A stretch of 37,635 nucleotides of DNA from CALAGJ01 sp964293305 (GCA_964293305.1 CAXYYO010000034.1:1-37635), one strand, 5' to 3'; shown: positions 1 through 8,832, numbered from the stretch's first letter. Numbers and translations are program-made. The notes: generated by a model not told the origin, from the letters alone.

Positions 1-304
1 AATATTTTTATTAAGCCTTGCAGGAATACCACTTACGGCAGGATTCCTATCAAAATATTACATGTTGGCATCTGTAATCAGTACAGGTACTTATACATGG
101 TTAGTAGTGGCGGCAGTAGTATTTGCTGCTATTAGTGTATATTATTATTTCAGGCTGATACAAGCCATGTATTTCAAATCAGGCACACCTGAAGTAGCAT
201 CAATAACTCCCACATTCAAATATCTGATTGTATCAATAGCCGTCATCATTATAGCCATTGGCATATTCCCTCAACTGCTGTTTAGTTTATTTTATTTTGG
301 GTAA
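1..304 (+). CDS. nuoN: NADH-quinone oxidoreductase subunit N, C-terminal part (5' truncated by window edge)
   Basis: The reading frame is open from base 2 and ends at the TAA at 302-304, giving about 100 residues. The first residues read LSLAGIPLTAGFLSKYY, which matches the conserved segment of proton-pumping antiporter-like subunits of complex I (NuoN/NuoL/NuoM group). Three hydrophobic segments follow, one of them around VVAAVVFAAISVYYYFRLI, and the protein ends shortly after the last segment, as NuoN does. NuoN is an inner-membrane proton-translocating subunit of respiratory NADH dehydrogenase and is normally the last gene of the nuo operon. No nuo gene follows here, which fits that position. 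NuoM or NuoL is the main alternative, but both usually have longer tails. Confidence 0.85.
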   Translation, partial: IFLLSLAGIPLTAGFLSKYYMLASVISTGTYTWLVVAAVVFAAISVYYYFRLIQAMYFKSGTPEVASITPTFKYLIVSIAVIIIAIGIFPQLLFSLFYFG

Positions 305-660
305 TACAAATTAAATTTTTGTTGATTAAAATAATCTAATCACATATTTCTAGTTGAATCTACTGATAGCCGGTTATATTCATTGTGGGAGTGTTGAGAA
401 TTCAATTATTTCTTAAACTTGTGTGAGGCATATTTCTGCTTTGCAATGAGAAGCCCTCTACATAACTTGGGATTAATTATTTTTCATCCATTTTGATATC
501 CAAAAACACAGGTATTTAATTGGAACAACAATTATTAAGATTATTTCTTCTAATAAAATTTACTTTATAATTTTTTTACTCGCATTTTAGTATATAAATT
601 TGAAGCCAAGACAACAACATAAAAGAATCTCTTTTTTACTTACCTTAATTTTAAGCATCT
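305..660. other. 356-bp gene-free stretch between nuoN and the secreted repeat protein
   Basis: No open frame longer than about 25 codons is convincing on either strand. A Bacteroidota-type -7 match lies near the right end (separate entry). No clear terminator hairpin for nuoN was found. Confidence 0.6.
595..602 (+). promoter_or_regulatory. Candidate Bacteroidota -7 promoter element (TAAATTTG)
   Basis: The octamer fits TAnnTTTG and lies 58 bp before the ATG at 661. No TTG-type -33 element is visible about 19 bp upstream, so support is limited. It would drive the repeat-protein/glycosidase pair. Confidence 0.35.
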
Positions 661-2250
661 ATGAAATTTTTAGTATACCTATCAATAAACATTTTGTGTT
701 TTATAAATTTAAACGCCTTTGCACAAGCGCCAATAAAGCAGTGGGACAAAACCCTTGGCGGCTTTAAAGACGAAGAATTAAAAGATGTATTTCAGGTAGC
801 TGACGGTGGCTATGTTTTTGGAGGATCTACCAAATCAAATGCAAATAATAAGGGCGGGTATGACTTTTTAATTGGTAATCTCAATTCACAAGGTGCACTT
901 CAATGGCAGCGTGGATTTGGTGGCGATAAAGAAGATATCCTTACCTCAATACTACCCTTGTCCGATGGAGGATTTATCATTGGAGGAAGTTCTGCATCAG
1001 GTAAAGGACAAATAAAATCACAAAATAGTTGGGGTGAAACAGACTATTGGATATTGAGAGTAGATAGGAAAGGTCAAAAAGTTTGGGATAAACGATTTGG
1101 CGGCACAAGCATAGATAATTTGACTTCAATAGATATAACAAGTGATGGAGGTTTCATCTTAGGGGGATACTCATGGTCTGATGACAATGGAAATATCTCT
1201 GACACAAGTCGTGGAAAATCTGATTATTGGATTGTGAAGATTAATGCCGATGGGAATAAACTCTGGGATAAAAGATTTGGTGGTATTGACTTTGATGAAT
1301 TATATAAAGTTGAAGAGGCATTAGATGGTGGTTTTATTCTTGCCGGGTATTCTTACTATGGCATCAGTGGAGATAAAACAGAAACGGGTCAAGGCAACTG
1401 CGATTATTGGATAGTGAAAACTGATGGCAGTGGAAATAAACTTTGGGATAAAAGATTTGGCGGGCTAGACTACGAACATTTATATGATATGACAGAGTCC
1501 AGTACAGGAGATATTTATATAGGGGGAGATTCAAGATCAAAAGTTTCTGGTGACAAATCTCAAAATACAAGAGGTAAGTATGACTTCTGGATATTGAAAA
1601 TGAATAGTAATGGAAATAAACTTTGGGATAAAAGATTTGGTGGAAAAGAATTTGATGTAATGAGTTGCATGCAAATTACTTCGGATGGTAGTTTACTTTT
1701 AGGTGGGGAGTCAGCATCCGGAGTTGATGGAGATAAATCTCAAGCCAGCAATGGCCTTAGCGATTTTTGGTTTTTAAAAATTGACCCAGCAGGAAATAAA
1801 GTATGGGATGCAAGTTTCGGTGGATCTGAAAATGATTATCTACAATCCTTGGATGAGACGAATGATGGGGGATATATTCTTGGAGGTATTTCGAGAAGTA
1901 ATATCTCAGGGGATAAATCGGAAAAATCCATTGGCGGTTATGATTTTTGGTTTATAAAAACTGATAATAATTTAGCTAAATCAGTTAATGCACAAACAAT
2001 AAAAATACCATCATCAATTATAACAATTGCTCCAAACCCAGCTACTGACTTTATTATTGTAACATGCAATGAATCAATAAAACATTTACAGGTCATCAAT
2101 GACATGGGTATTGTAGTCAAATCACAAATGGAAGATCTTGGAAACAATTCATACAGGGTCTATATAAAAGATATTAAGTCCGGTGCTTACTATATTGAAA
2201 TGGCAACTACTTCAGGTGATCATTTAGTGGAAAAATGGATTAAGCAATAA
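661..2250 (+). CDS. Secreted seven-repeat (propeller-like) protein with type A T9SS sorting domain
   Basis: The 529-residue product starts with a Sec signal peptide (about residues 1-22, ending NAFAQA). Seven repeats of the form W-D-K-x-F-G-G, then acidic residues, then SDGGFILGG, then DYWIxKxDxxGNK, begin at Trp 28, 82, 142, 202, 262, 322 and 382. The last five intervals are exactly 60 residues, and seven units of this size suggest a beta-propeller. Residues from about 448 onward (IAPNPATDFIIV to YYIEMATTSGDHLVEKWIKQ) look like the T9SS type A C-terminal sorting domain, which directs export through the outer membrane and cell-surface attachment or release. The next gene starts 15 bp downstream, so the two are probably co-transcribed. 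The specific function is unknown; binding or adhesion is only a guess. Confidence 0.85.
   Translation: MKFLVYLSINILCFINLNAFAQAPIKQWDKTLGGFKDEELKDVFQVADGGYVFGGSTKSNANNKGGYDFLIGNLNSQGALQWQRGFGGDKEDILTSILPLSDGGFIIGGSSASGKGQIKSQNSWGETDYWILRVDRKGQKVWDKRFGGTSIDNLTSIDITSDGGFILGGYSWSDDNGNISDTSRGKSDYWIVKINADGNKLWDKRFGGIDFDELYKVEEALDGGFILAGYSYYGISGDKTETGQGNCDYWIVKTDGSGNKLWDKRFGGLDYEHLYDMTESSTGDIYIGGDSRSKVSGDKSQNTRGKYDFWILKMNSNGNKLWDKRFGGKEFDVMSCMQITSDGSLLLGGESASGVDGDKSQASNGLSDFWFLKIDPAGNKVWDASFGGSENDYLQSLDETNDGGYILGGISRSNISGDKSEKSIGGYDFWFIKTDNNLAKSVNAQTIKIPSSIITIAPNPATDFIIVTCNESIKHLQVINDMGIVVKSQMEDLGNNSYRVYIKDIKSGAYYIEMATTSGDHLVEKWIKQ
901..1980 (+). repeat. Six tandem 180-bp in-gene repeat units
   Basis: Units begin at 901, 1081, 1261, 1441, 1621 and 1801, an exact 180-bp spacing. 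An earlier, shorter unit starts near 739. The opening of each unit is very similar at base level: a 30-base stretch at 1431-1460 recurs unchanged at 1611-1640. The repeats encode the WDKRFGG propeller-like units of the surrounding gene. Confidence 0.9.
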
Positions 2251-2265
2251 ATTAAAACAAAACCA

Positions 2266-3471
2266 ATGAAACAAATTAGAATATTATCAACGATAATTTT
2301 ATGTATTCATTTTCAGCATGTAATTGGCCAAACAAAAATCGTAAATCAGATTATTTTGCCAAGACCAAATCCTTATGGTATACTCGTTAGTCAAACAAAT
2401 GGATATAACCTTGATCCCGATAAAGCCGTACGCTTGGTACAAGATCTAGGTGCTGCATATGCCCGTATAAATGTAAATAATGGGGTATGGTATGATGATG
2501 AGAAAAGACAAATATTTCTGGATGAGTATAATACCTATACAAAAAGCAAACCTTCTATTGGAATTTTATTAAATGTGCTTTGGCTAACTGGTGTACCAGG
2601 ACCTGAACCTTTTCCTGGAGCAACTCCAGCGTATAAAGATTTTATAAATGATTTAATTGATACTCTTACTTCACCAGGTTATATACCACCAGCACTTTTA
2701 GTGGTAGAAAATGAAGAAAACAATGTGCAGTTTCATCTAATTGAATCAACACAAGATCAGGATAAGTTTCTTGAAATGCTGACTTATGTTGTGGAAGAAG
2801 GCCATAGAAACAACTTAAAAGTTTATAATGGAAGCATTTCTACTTTAGGTGTAATAGTCTCTACTTGGGATGATTTTTTGAGTGTAAAAAAAGATAGGGT
2901 AAGAGCTACAACCTTTATAAATAATTCTTTTCCGGCAGAATCCATACCATTTCTTACCAATAGCTTTTATACTGAAAAAAAAGAAAGAGCTCTCTACTAT
3001 CTGAATGCCTATAAAAACATTCCAATGGATTACATGAATATACATTGGTATGAACCAGCTAAATTGGTAGATTGGTATAAAGAATATCCTGTAACTGGCG
3101 TTGATACTGCACATATGTCCCGTGGAAGTTTAGAAGAAGTATTTGTTTTTTTCTCAGATTCGAATACTGTCGGTTGCAAAGATTTAATATGTAATGAAGC
3201 AGGTCAAATTACCCCTTCAGATGACATCGTTTCCGAGCTCACATGTGCACTGCAGGGTATGCCTTTTGTAGTGTGGTATAGTGGAGATAGAGATGAATTT
3301 CAAAGTGTACGCCCCTACAGACAGTGGGGACTACATACAAATTATGCCACAGGAGCCAAACCCTATGCCATTAGGCCTAATGGAATATTGTTTAGAGATA
3401 ATATAAAAAACATAACACAAAGCACCGTTATTTTTTGTCCAGAATTTCCTCCCATATTAGATAAACATTAA
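2266..3471 (+). CDS. Secreted glycoside-hydrolase-like protein (clan GH-A type TIM barrel, putative)
   Basis: This 401-residue protein has a likely signal peptide (about residues 1-21, ending HVIGQ). Its layout fits a clan GH-A retaining glycosidase. An Asn-Glu pair in VVENEENN gives a candidate acid/base Glu150. NIHWYEP places an aromatic/His strand near His260. LICNEAGQ gives a candidate nucleophile Glu311. Near the N-terminus it has YARINVNNGVWYDDE, the kind of sequence found after the first barrel strand. No T9SS sorting domain is seen at the C-terminus, so it probably stays in the periplasm or is lipid-free secreted. It follows the repeat protein by 15 bp and precedes a hairpin terminator, suggesting a two-gene transcript. 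Substrate and GH family are not assignable by eye. Confidence 0.6.
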   Translation: MKQIRILSTIILCIHFQHVIGQTKIVNQIILPRPNPYGILVSQTNGYNLDPDKAVRLVQDLGAAYARINVNNGVWYDDEKRQIFLDEYNTYTKSKPSIGILLNVLWLTGVPGPEPFPGATPAYKDFINDLIDTLTSPGYIPPALLVVENEENNVQFHLIESTQDQDKFLEMLTYVVEEGHRNNLKVYNGSISTLGVIVSTWDDFLSVKKDRVRATTFINNSFPAESIPFLTNSFYTEKKERALYYLNAYKNIPMDYMNIHWYEPAKLVDWYKEYPVTGVDTAHMSRGSLEEVFVFFSDSNTVGCKDLICNEAGQITPSDDIVSELTCALQGMPFVVWYSGDRDEFQSVRPYRQWGLHTNYATGAKPYAIRPNGILFRDNIKNITQSTVIFCPEFPPILDKH

Positions 3472-3474
3472 TTA

Positions 3475-3510
3475 GAAAAATGCTCCTATAGAAGGGGCAT
3501 TTTTTTTTAA
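3475..3510 (+). terminator. Intrinsic terminator after the glycosidase-like gene
   Basis: A 7-bp stem (3480-3486 with 3494-3500, one G-T pair) encloses a 7-base loop and is followed by eight T residues at 3501-3508. It lies 8 bp after the stop codon at 3471. Confidence 0.8.
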
Positions 3511-3617
3511 TATTCCTAACCTATTTAATATTTTATTTTTATTGAACCTTATTGCGATTTTGTATTGTGTTTGATTTAAAAGTATACTAAAAACAGAAAG
3601 TATTTTATATTTACTTC

Positions 3618-4124
3618 ATGTGGCTAAAAAAGGCATATCAATCAAACCGCTTTATAACAATTTTGGTTATTATTTTTTTCACCATTCAACTGATCAATAA
3701 TATCAGGCAAGATATAGCCATTTCACCTTGGTATGCTTATGGCATGTATTCCGAAAAGGTATTGTCTGATACAAATGTTGCTGTAGTAACATTAACCGTA
3801 AACGGGAAGCAATTACAACCCACTGATTTTATGCCCCAGGTGTGGGACAAGATGACTCAACCCCTATTGTTATATTATAGGCAGGCTGAATGGAATCAAT
3901 TTCTCTTTGAAACAGATATTCAAAGACTCCTTCCATTTTCAGTGCAAGAGCATTTTATCAATCATATTTCAGTTAATGATTTTGATAATTGGTACCATCA
4001 TTTTATAGAAAATATTATTCATGTATCGGTGCATGAGTTAAATGGTGAGTATGCCTTGTATTCCTTTGATCAAAGCAATTGGCACAAAATCAAAACATTA
4101 GTACAAATCCAATCTATAAACTGA
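3618..4124 (+). CDS. Hypothetical membrane-anchored protein (first of a coupled pair)
   Basis: The product is 168 residues. One hydrophobic segment near residues 12-27 (RFITILVIIFFTIQLI) is followed by a soluble region containing WYAYGMYSEKV, so a single N-terminal anchor with the rest outside the cytoplasm is likely. No family is recognised. Its TGA stop shares one base with the ATG of the next gene (TGATG at 4122-4126), so the two are probably translationally coupled and may act together. Confidence 0.65.
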   Translation: MWLKKAYQSNRFITILVIIFFTIQLINNIRQDIAISPWYAYGMYSEKVLSDTNVAVVTLTVNGKQLQPTDFMPQVWDKMTQPLLLYYRQAEWNQFLFETDIQRLLPFSVQEHFINHISVNDFDNWYHHFIENIIHVSVHELNGEYALYSFDQSNWHKIKTLVQIQSIN

Positions 4125-4966
4125 TGCTTTTAAATAAGCAAAATAATCTACTCTCACAGTATTGCATAATATTTTATATAATTATGTTTTATAAATGGAC
4201 CAATGGATTATTACTATATCAATTAGAGCCGCTTTTTATAACAACCTCTCAGGATTTTTCGACATGGTTAATCATGCAAACAGGATTGCATAAAATATTT
4301 TTAAATAACCATACGGCTTGTATTATTGGGGATGGCTTATTCCTCTTATTACCAATGCTATTATTGTGGCTTCATAAATTACAAAACAGAGCTTACTCTT
4401 TCATTGCCTATTTAATGCTGATATATAACTTTGTTTATATACAGATTTTAGTTTTATATCCATCTTACTCAATAAAAGTGATGACAGGATGGATATTATT
4501 TCCTTGTTTATTCCTTACCAACAATGAAAAAGCAACTGCAATTATCCAACAAGCTTTGCGATATATGATTTGTTATATTATGCTCTCAGCTGCTCTTTGG
4601 AAGATGGCACAAGGTGGAATTTTTTGGGAAAATCAAATGCGAAATATTTTGATTCGACAGCATGCAGATATACTTGTATTGAAAACAAAGAATGTATGGA
4701 CATACAGTTACAATTGGATCATTGTACATCCGATTCTTGCGCAATTCGTTTATTTACTTGCCTACCTGATAGAACTCTTTTTTGGGGTAGGATTTTTTAC
4801 AAACCGCTATGATAAAATACTGAGGTATTTTTTGATCATATTTTTAATAGCAGATTTCTTTCTGATGCGAATTGCTTATTTTGATTATCTTGTATTTCTA
4901 CTTGTATTGCCTTTGTCAAAAAACAATTTAATGGGAAGCAAGTTTACTTTTCAGTCTTCCATATAG
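4124..4966 (+). CDS. Hypothetical polytopic membrane protein (second of a coupled pair)
   Basis: I chose the ATG at 4124, which overlaps the stop of the preceding gene as TGATG. A longer frame from 4079 exists, but it would overlap that gene by 46 bp. The 280-residue product is very hydrophobic with roughly seven membrane segments. A central stretch (SAALWKMAQGGIFWEN, then HADILVLKTKN) loosely recalls HTTM/DoxX-like membrane proteins, but the resemblance is too weak to name a family. The last 39 bp overlap the 3' end of the oppositely directed permease gene. Confidence 0.65.
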   Translation: MLLNKQNNLLSQYCIIFYIIMFYKWTNGLLLYQLEPLFITTSQDFSTWLIMQTGLHKIFLNNHTACIIGDGLFLLLPMLLLWLHKLQNRAYSFIAYLMLIYNFVYIQILVLYPSYSIKVMTGWILFPCLFLTNNEKATAIIQQALRYMICYIMLSAALWKMAQGGIFWENQMRNILIRQHADILVLKTKNVWTYSYNWIIVHPILAQFVYLLAYLIELFFGVGFFTNRYDKILRYFLIIFLIADFFLMRIAYFDYLVFLLVLPLSKNNLMGSKFTFQSSI

Positions 4967-6601
4967 CATATAAATGGTAAGCCCTACAGCCATCCATCCA
5001 AAAAATACCAACCAACTTTTTGCAGGTATTTCTATCATCAGATACATGCAGCAAAGCACACCAAGTATTGGTATCAATGAAAAGTTTTTTATAAACGATA
5101 ATATACTTAGAGCTATAGCAAATATGATGAATATGAGAAACAAAATTTCTTGATAACTTTCTGATGTGATATTTGAAAATGCATCGCCAATTCTTTGTCT
5201 AAATCCCACAATCAAAATTGTAACCAAGATTGGAATAATATATTTTCCATTGATGTATGGAAGACTAAACTTACCCGGCTGCTTTTCTGCTTTTGGTAAA
5301 AATAAAACACCACCACATACCAAAACAAATGCAAACAAAGTACCAATACTTGTAAGATCTGTCATTAATTTATCGTCAATGATTAGTACAGGTATACCCA
5401 CCAATAATCCTGTGATTATAGTAGCAAATGATGGTGTAAGAAATCGAGGGTGCACAGTAGAAAATCGTTTTGGCAATAATCCATCCCGGCTCATACTCAT
5501 CCAGATGCGTGGCTGCCCAATCTGAAATACAAGTAGTACACTTGTAGCAGCTACTACTGCACTTACGGATACCACAAAACCAGCTTTTTGCATATCAATT
5601 TTTTCAAATACATAGGCAAGCGGATCTGCTACTCCCTCAAATTCAATATAATTTACCATACCTGTAATAACCAATGTTGTTACCACATACACAATAGTAC
5701 ATATCAACAAAGAATAAATCATACCTCGTGGCATATCACGTTGGGGATTGCTGCATTCTTCTGCGGTTGTGCTTATAGCATCAAATCCTATATATGCAAA
5801 AAATACAGCCGATACTCCTTTCAATACACCAGTCATGCCGTTAGGTAAAAATGGGCTCCAATTATCTGTAGTACCGTTACTAAATATATACCAGAATCCT
5901 ATTATCGCAACAAAAACTAGAATGGCTAATTTAAGCATCACCATAAAATTTGCACTTTTTCTACTTTCATTTATACCTACATAAGCTAGACAAGTTACAA
6001 GTGCCACAATGATAAATGCAGGTAGATTTATAATTATTTTCAAACCCAAAAACGTGGGTGCATTTGAATAAACCAATTGGCTTATATCTGACCCAGCTGC
6101 CACTGCACTGTCATAAGCTATATTTGCTGTTTGGTATCCTGTGGTTAAATATTCAGGAAGATTAATATTTATGGCTTTCAAAATATTATTAAAATAAGCA
6201 CTCCAAGATATTGCTACTACAACATTCCCTATTCCATATTCAAGTATCAAGGCCCAACCAATTATCCATGCCACAATTTCTCCAAATGATACGTATGAAT
6301 AAGTATATGCACTACCTGCCACCGGCACACGTGCAGCAAATTCTGCATAACACAGAGCAGTAAATCCACAAGTAATTGCGGTCATCAAGAATAGAAAAAT
6401 AACACCCGGCCCTCCATTAAAGGCCGCAGAACCAATGGTACTGAAAATGCCTGCACCAATAACTGCCGCTACACCCATAAAAGTAAGGTCTCTAACTTTT
6501 AAAACTTTTTTTAGATGTGCGCCATGCCCATCTCCCAGTCCTTTTTCATAATCCTGCTGAATAGTAGTAAGTGATTTCTTTCTAAAAAGTGATTGAGGCA
6601 T
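4928..6601 (-). CDS. APC-superfamily amino acid permease, cationic amino acid transporter (CAT) type
   Basis: The 557-residue inner-membrane protein has about 12-14 hydrophobic segments. TM1 carries the APC glycine motif (IGAGIFSTIG, Gly49-Ala-Gly51). TM3 has CYAEFAARVPVAGSAYTYSY, and TM6 has AVFFAYIGFDAISTTAEE, the substrate-binding helix signature of APC transporters of the CAT group. A loop with QPRIWMSMSRDGLLP is also typical. It likely imports an amino acid by proton-coupled transport; the substrate cannot be told from the sequence. Its 3' end overlaps the convergent membrane-protein gene by 39 bp. Upstream lies the terminator of the LTXXQ-like gene, so this gene probably has its own promoter. 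Confidence 0.9.
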   Translation of the reverse strand: MPQSLFRKKSLTTIQQDYEKGLGDGHGAHLKKVLKVRDLTFMGVAAVIGAGIFSTIGSAAFNGGPGVIFLFLMTAITCGFTALCYAEFAARVPVAGSAYTYSYVSFGEIVAWIIGWALILEYGIGNVVVAISWSAYFNNILKAININLPEYLTTGYQTANIAYDSAVAAGSDISQLVYSNAPTFLGLKIIINLPAFIIVALVTCLAYVGINESRKSANFMVMLKLAILVFVAIIGFWYIFSNGTTDNWSPFLPNGMTGVLKGVSAVFFAYIGFDAISTTAEECSNPQRDMPRGMIYSLLICTIVYVVTTLVITGMVNYIEFEGVADPLAYVFEKIDMQKAGFVVSVSAVVAATSVLLVFQIGQPRIWMSMSRDGLLPKRFSTVHPRFLTPSFATIITGLLVGIPVLIIDDKLMTDLTSIGTLFAFVLVCGGVLFLPKAEKQPGKFSLPYINGKYIIPILVTILIVGFRQRIGDAFSNITSESYQEILFLIFIIFAIALSILSFIKNFSLIPILGVLCCMYLMIEIPAKSWLVFFGWMAVGLTIYMLYGRLKSKLASH

Positions 6602-6680
6602 AGATATATTTTGATTCCGGCAATGTAGAGAATAAGCCCTTAGCAGTCAAAAAGAAAATTTTATAGCAAATTATAGGCAT

Positions 6681-6710
6681 AAAAAAAGAGGCTAAATGCC
6701 TCTTTTTATT
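6681..6710 (-). terminator. Intrinsic terminator for the LTXXQ-like gene (minus strand)
   Basis: A 10-bp perfect stem (6683-6692 with 6698-6707) has a 5-base loop. A-rich sequence at 6681-6687 gives the T-run on the minus strand. The plus strand also ends in T residues, so it could act in both directions. Confidence 0.75.
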
Positions 6711-6729
6711 AATTGTACCAGTTTAATAC

Positions 6730-7176
6730 TTATTCTTCTGATAGTATAACATCACCAGGTTCTTTTATTGGTGTGCCATTACCATTTTTCTTGTCTTGAG
6801 AATATCTTCTTCTTGCTTCTTTTCTCATCTTCACATATTCTTTCTGCTGCTCTGATGTAAGAATTGCTTGTACTTTTTTACGTCCTTCATCACTCAATGC
6901 CTTCAATTGCTGATTTTTTTGTTGCTCTGTGAGCTTTGTATCAGTATTGATAGCAGTTCTTCGTGATTTGCCATTTTTTACAAGATCCATAATTTTTGCT
7001 TTTTGATCTTCAGTTAAATTGAGGCGGCGCATTATGGCTTCTCTATTTTCTCTTCCCTCTTGAGTGCCCCATTCTTTTTTCTCATCACGCTTACCAGAAC
7101 CTTTGTCAGCTTCTTGTGCTAGAGATACAGAGATTATACTCAAAAAGGCAACTACAGTAAAAATTAATTTTCTCAT
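6730..7176 (-). CDS. Periplasmic LTXXQ-motif (Spy/CpxP-like) protein
   Basis: The 148-residue product has a clear Sec signal peptide (residues 1-20, cleavage after SLA, then QEADKG). Three LTxxQ-type motifs are visible: LTEDQK, LTEQQK and LTSEQQ, embedded in a charged, probably helical region rich in Lys, Arg and Glu. This is the pattern of Spy/CpxP-like periplasmic proteins; Spy is a chaperone and CpxP an envelope-stress modulator. Bacteroidota carry many such short homologues of unknown role. It is monocistronic, with a hairpin terminator just downstream. Confidence 0.75.
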   Translation of the reverse strand: MRKLIFTVVAFLSIISVSLAQEADKGSGKRDEKKEWGTQEGRENREAIMRRLNLTEDQKAKIMDLVKNGKSRRTAINTDTKLTEQQKNQQLKALSDEGRKKVQAILTSEQQKEYVKMRKEARRRYSQDKKNGNGTPIKEPGDVILSEE

Positions 7177-7284
7177 TTTTTTTAAATTATTTGTTTAATG
7201 AATAGATAGAGTTCAAATTTCGTTCCCGGTTTAAAATTCTGTATTTTTATTTTTGTTAATACTTAAAATAGGGTAGCTATATGA

Positions 7285-7316
7285 TTTAAAAAATAGGGTC
7301 CCGCCAAACGGGACCC
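7285..7316 (-). terminator. Intrinsic terminator downstream of dinB (minus strand)
   Basis: A GC-rich 8-bp perfect stem (7296-7303 with 7309-7316) has a 5-base loop (7304-7308). On the minus strand it is followed by a T-rich tract (complement of 7285-7295). It lies about 125 bp past the dinB stop. Confidence 0.8.
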
Positions 7317-7440
7317 TTGCACCATGAATATACCAGATTAAAACCAAGAAAAATATTTAAATATGTTTACTATTCAAAATTGTCCAACAAAATAAAGATT
7401 TTGAAATAATATTTCCAAATATTTTTTAAATTATTTAGAA

Positions 7441-8589
7441 CTATTTTCCTGAAGACGCATTTCTAACGCTTTTTTTTCCAAAACGATTTTTTACTTCATC
7501 CATTACTTGATACAACTTATTTCTTGAAATATTATTCTCAAACAAATTTGATTGAATAATTTTATCTGTAAATTGAGAAAGTTTTATACCAAGCAGTCTT
7601 ACAGGCTTTCCTTTTTTGTAGAGTCTATTAAAAAGTAGGTATGCTGTGGGGAGCAATTCATCATCTCTCATGGTAGGCTTTATCATCATTTGCTTGCTGG
7701 TAGTTTCAAAATCAGGATACCGAATTTTTACGGTAACACAGGTGGCCATTTTTTCATCTGCTCTCAATTCATAAGCTACTTTTTCTACCATTGCTGCCAA
7801 GTGTTTTAATAAATCAACTTCAATAGAAATATTGTCCATGAAAGTATTTTCTGTGGAAATGGATTTAGCAATCCTACTTTCATGAACAATGCTATTGCTT
7901 ATCCCCATTGCCCTGCGCCACAAGTCTGCCCCCCAATTGCCCATTGCTATTCCCATTTCAGCTGCAGTTTTTTGTTGTACATCTCTTATGGTATAATATC
8001 CCGCTTCTTGCAGTCTTCGTATAGCGGTATCACCCACACCGGGTATCTTGTCTAGTGTAAGTGGGGATAAAAAAGACTGCTCATTGCCGTGAGGCACAAA
8101 AAGATATCCATTTGGTTTGGCTTGATCGGTAGCTATTTTGGATACTAACTTGTTTGCAGATAATCCAAATGATATGGGTAGACCTGTGGCATCAATTATT
8201 TCGGTTCTTAATGAAATAGTCCATTGTAATGGATCAAAATATTTATCCATTCCGGTAAGGTCTATGTAAAACTCGTCAATACTTGCTTTTTCAAAGCTAG
8301 GTGCTTTTGCAGCTATAATGTCTGTAACCCATCTTGAATATCTTCCATATTCTTTACCACTTACTTTTAGGACAATAGCTTGAGGACATAATGCCATTGC
8401 TTTTTGTATTGGCATAGCACTTTTTACGCCAAAAGCTCTTGCCTCATAGCTGCATGCAGATACAACCCCTCGCTCCCTGCTACCTCCCACTATGAGTGGC
8501 AACCCTTTTAACGAAGGATTCAATAAAGCCTCTACACTCACAAAAAATGAATCTAAATCTAAATGTGCTATATACCGCTGCGGCTGCAT
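7441..8589 (-). CDS. dinB: DNA polymerase IV (Y-family translesion polymerase)
   Basis: The 382-residue length is normal for DinB. The N-terminal catalytic motif HLDLDSFFVSVE (residues 9-20) supplies a metal-binding Asp. SYEARAFGVKSAMP is the conserved fingers segment, and SIDEFYIDLTGM near residue 105 carries the catalytic Asp-Glu pair. Helix-hairpin-helix-like residues occur in the thumb (LDKIPGVGDTAIRRLQEAG), followed by the little-finger domain. It copies damaged DNA with low fidelity. The C-terminus lacks a recognisable LF-type beta-clamp peptide at the extreme end, though QSNLFENN is a candidate. There is no neighbour in an operon; a hairpin terminator follows the gene. Confidence 0.95.
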   Translation of the reverse strand: MQPQRYIAHLDLDSFFVSVEALLNPSLKGLPLIVGGSRERGVVSACSYEARAFGVKSAMPIQKAMALCPQAIVLKVSGKEYGRYSRWVTDIIAAKAPSFEKASIDEFYIDLTGMDKYFDPLQWTISLRTEIIDATGLPISFGLSANKLVSKIATDQAKPNGYLFVPHGNEQSFLSPLTLDKIPGVGDTAIRRLQEAGYYTIRDVQQKTAAEMGIAMGNWGADLWRRAMGISNSIVHESRIAKSISTENTFMDNISIEVDLLKHLAAMVEKVAYELRADEKMATCVTVKIRYPDFETTSKQMMIKPTMRDDELLPTAYLLFNRLYKKGKPVRLLGIKLSQFTDKIIQSNLFENNISRNKLYQVMDEVKNRFGKKSVRNASSGK

Positions 8590-8785
8590 GATGGCAATTT
8601 AATCAATTTCATAAAATATAGTTTGTTATTTTATATAGGGAAATATGTCTTTGACTTGTTGCAAGTAATCAAGCAATGATAAAAATTTATTTTTACCCAT
8701 CTTTTATACAGCAAAGTTGAAAATTTCTTTAAATCTTTTTTAAACTGTATTACTACCTCGTGTTATTTTTTCAGAAAACCTCTCC

Positions 8786-8793
8786 TATGTTTG
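8786..8793 (+). promoter_or_regulatory. Candidate -7 promoter element (TATGTTTG) for the aldo/keto reductase gene
   Basis: The octamer fits TAnnTTTG and lies 39 bp before the ATG at 8833, in the 243-bp divergent region between dinB and this gene. No clear -33 TTG element accompanies it. Confidence 0.4.
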
Positions 8794-8832
8794 CTTTTTA
8801 TTATTTTGAAAAAATTAGTATAAAAATTATTT

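Noticed and set aside
410..500. Short minus-strand frame ending KQKYASHKFKK
   Set aside because: Only about 25 codons without a start, interrupted upstream by a stop. The composition is plausible but too short to call.
901..1980. 180-bp periodic repeats, considered as a CRISPR array
   Set aside because: The period is coding, in frame and far too long, and the units lack unrelated spacers.
5166..5525. 119-codon plus-strand open frame
   Set aside because: It is antisense to the amino-acid permease, whose membrane segments and motifs are complete.
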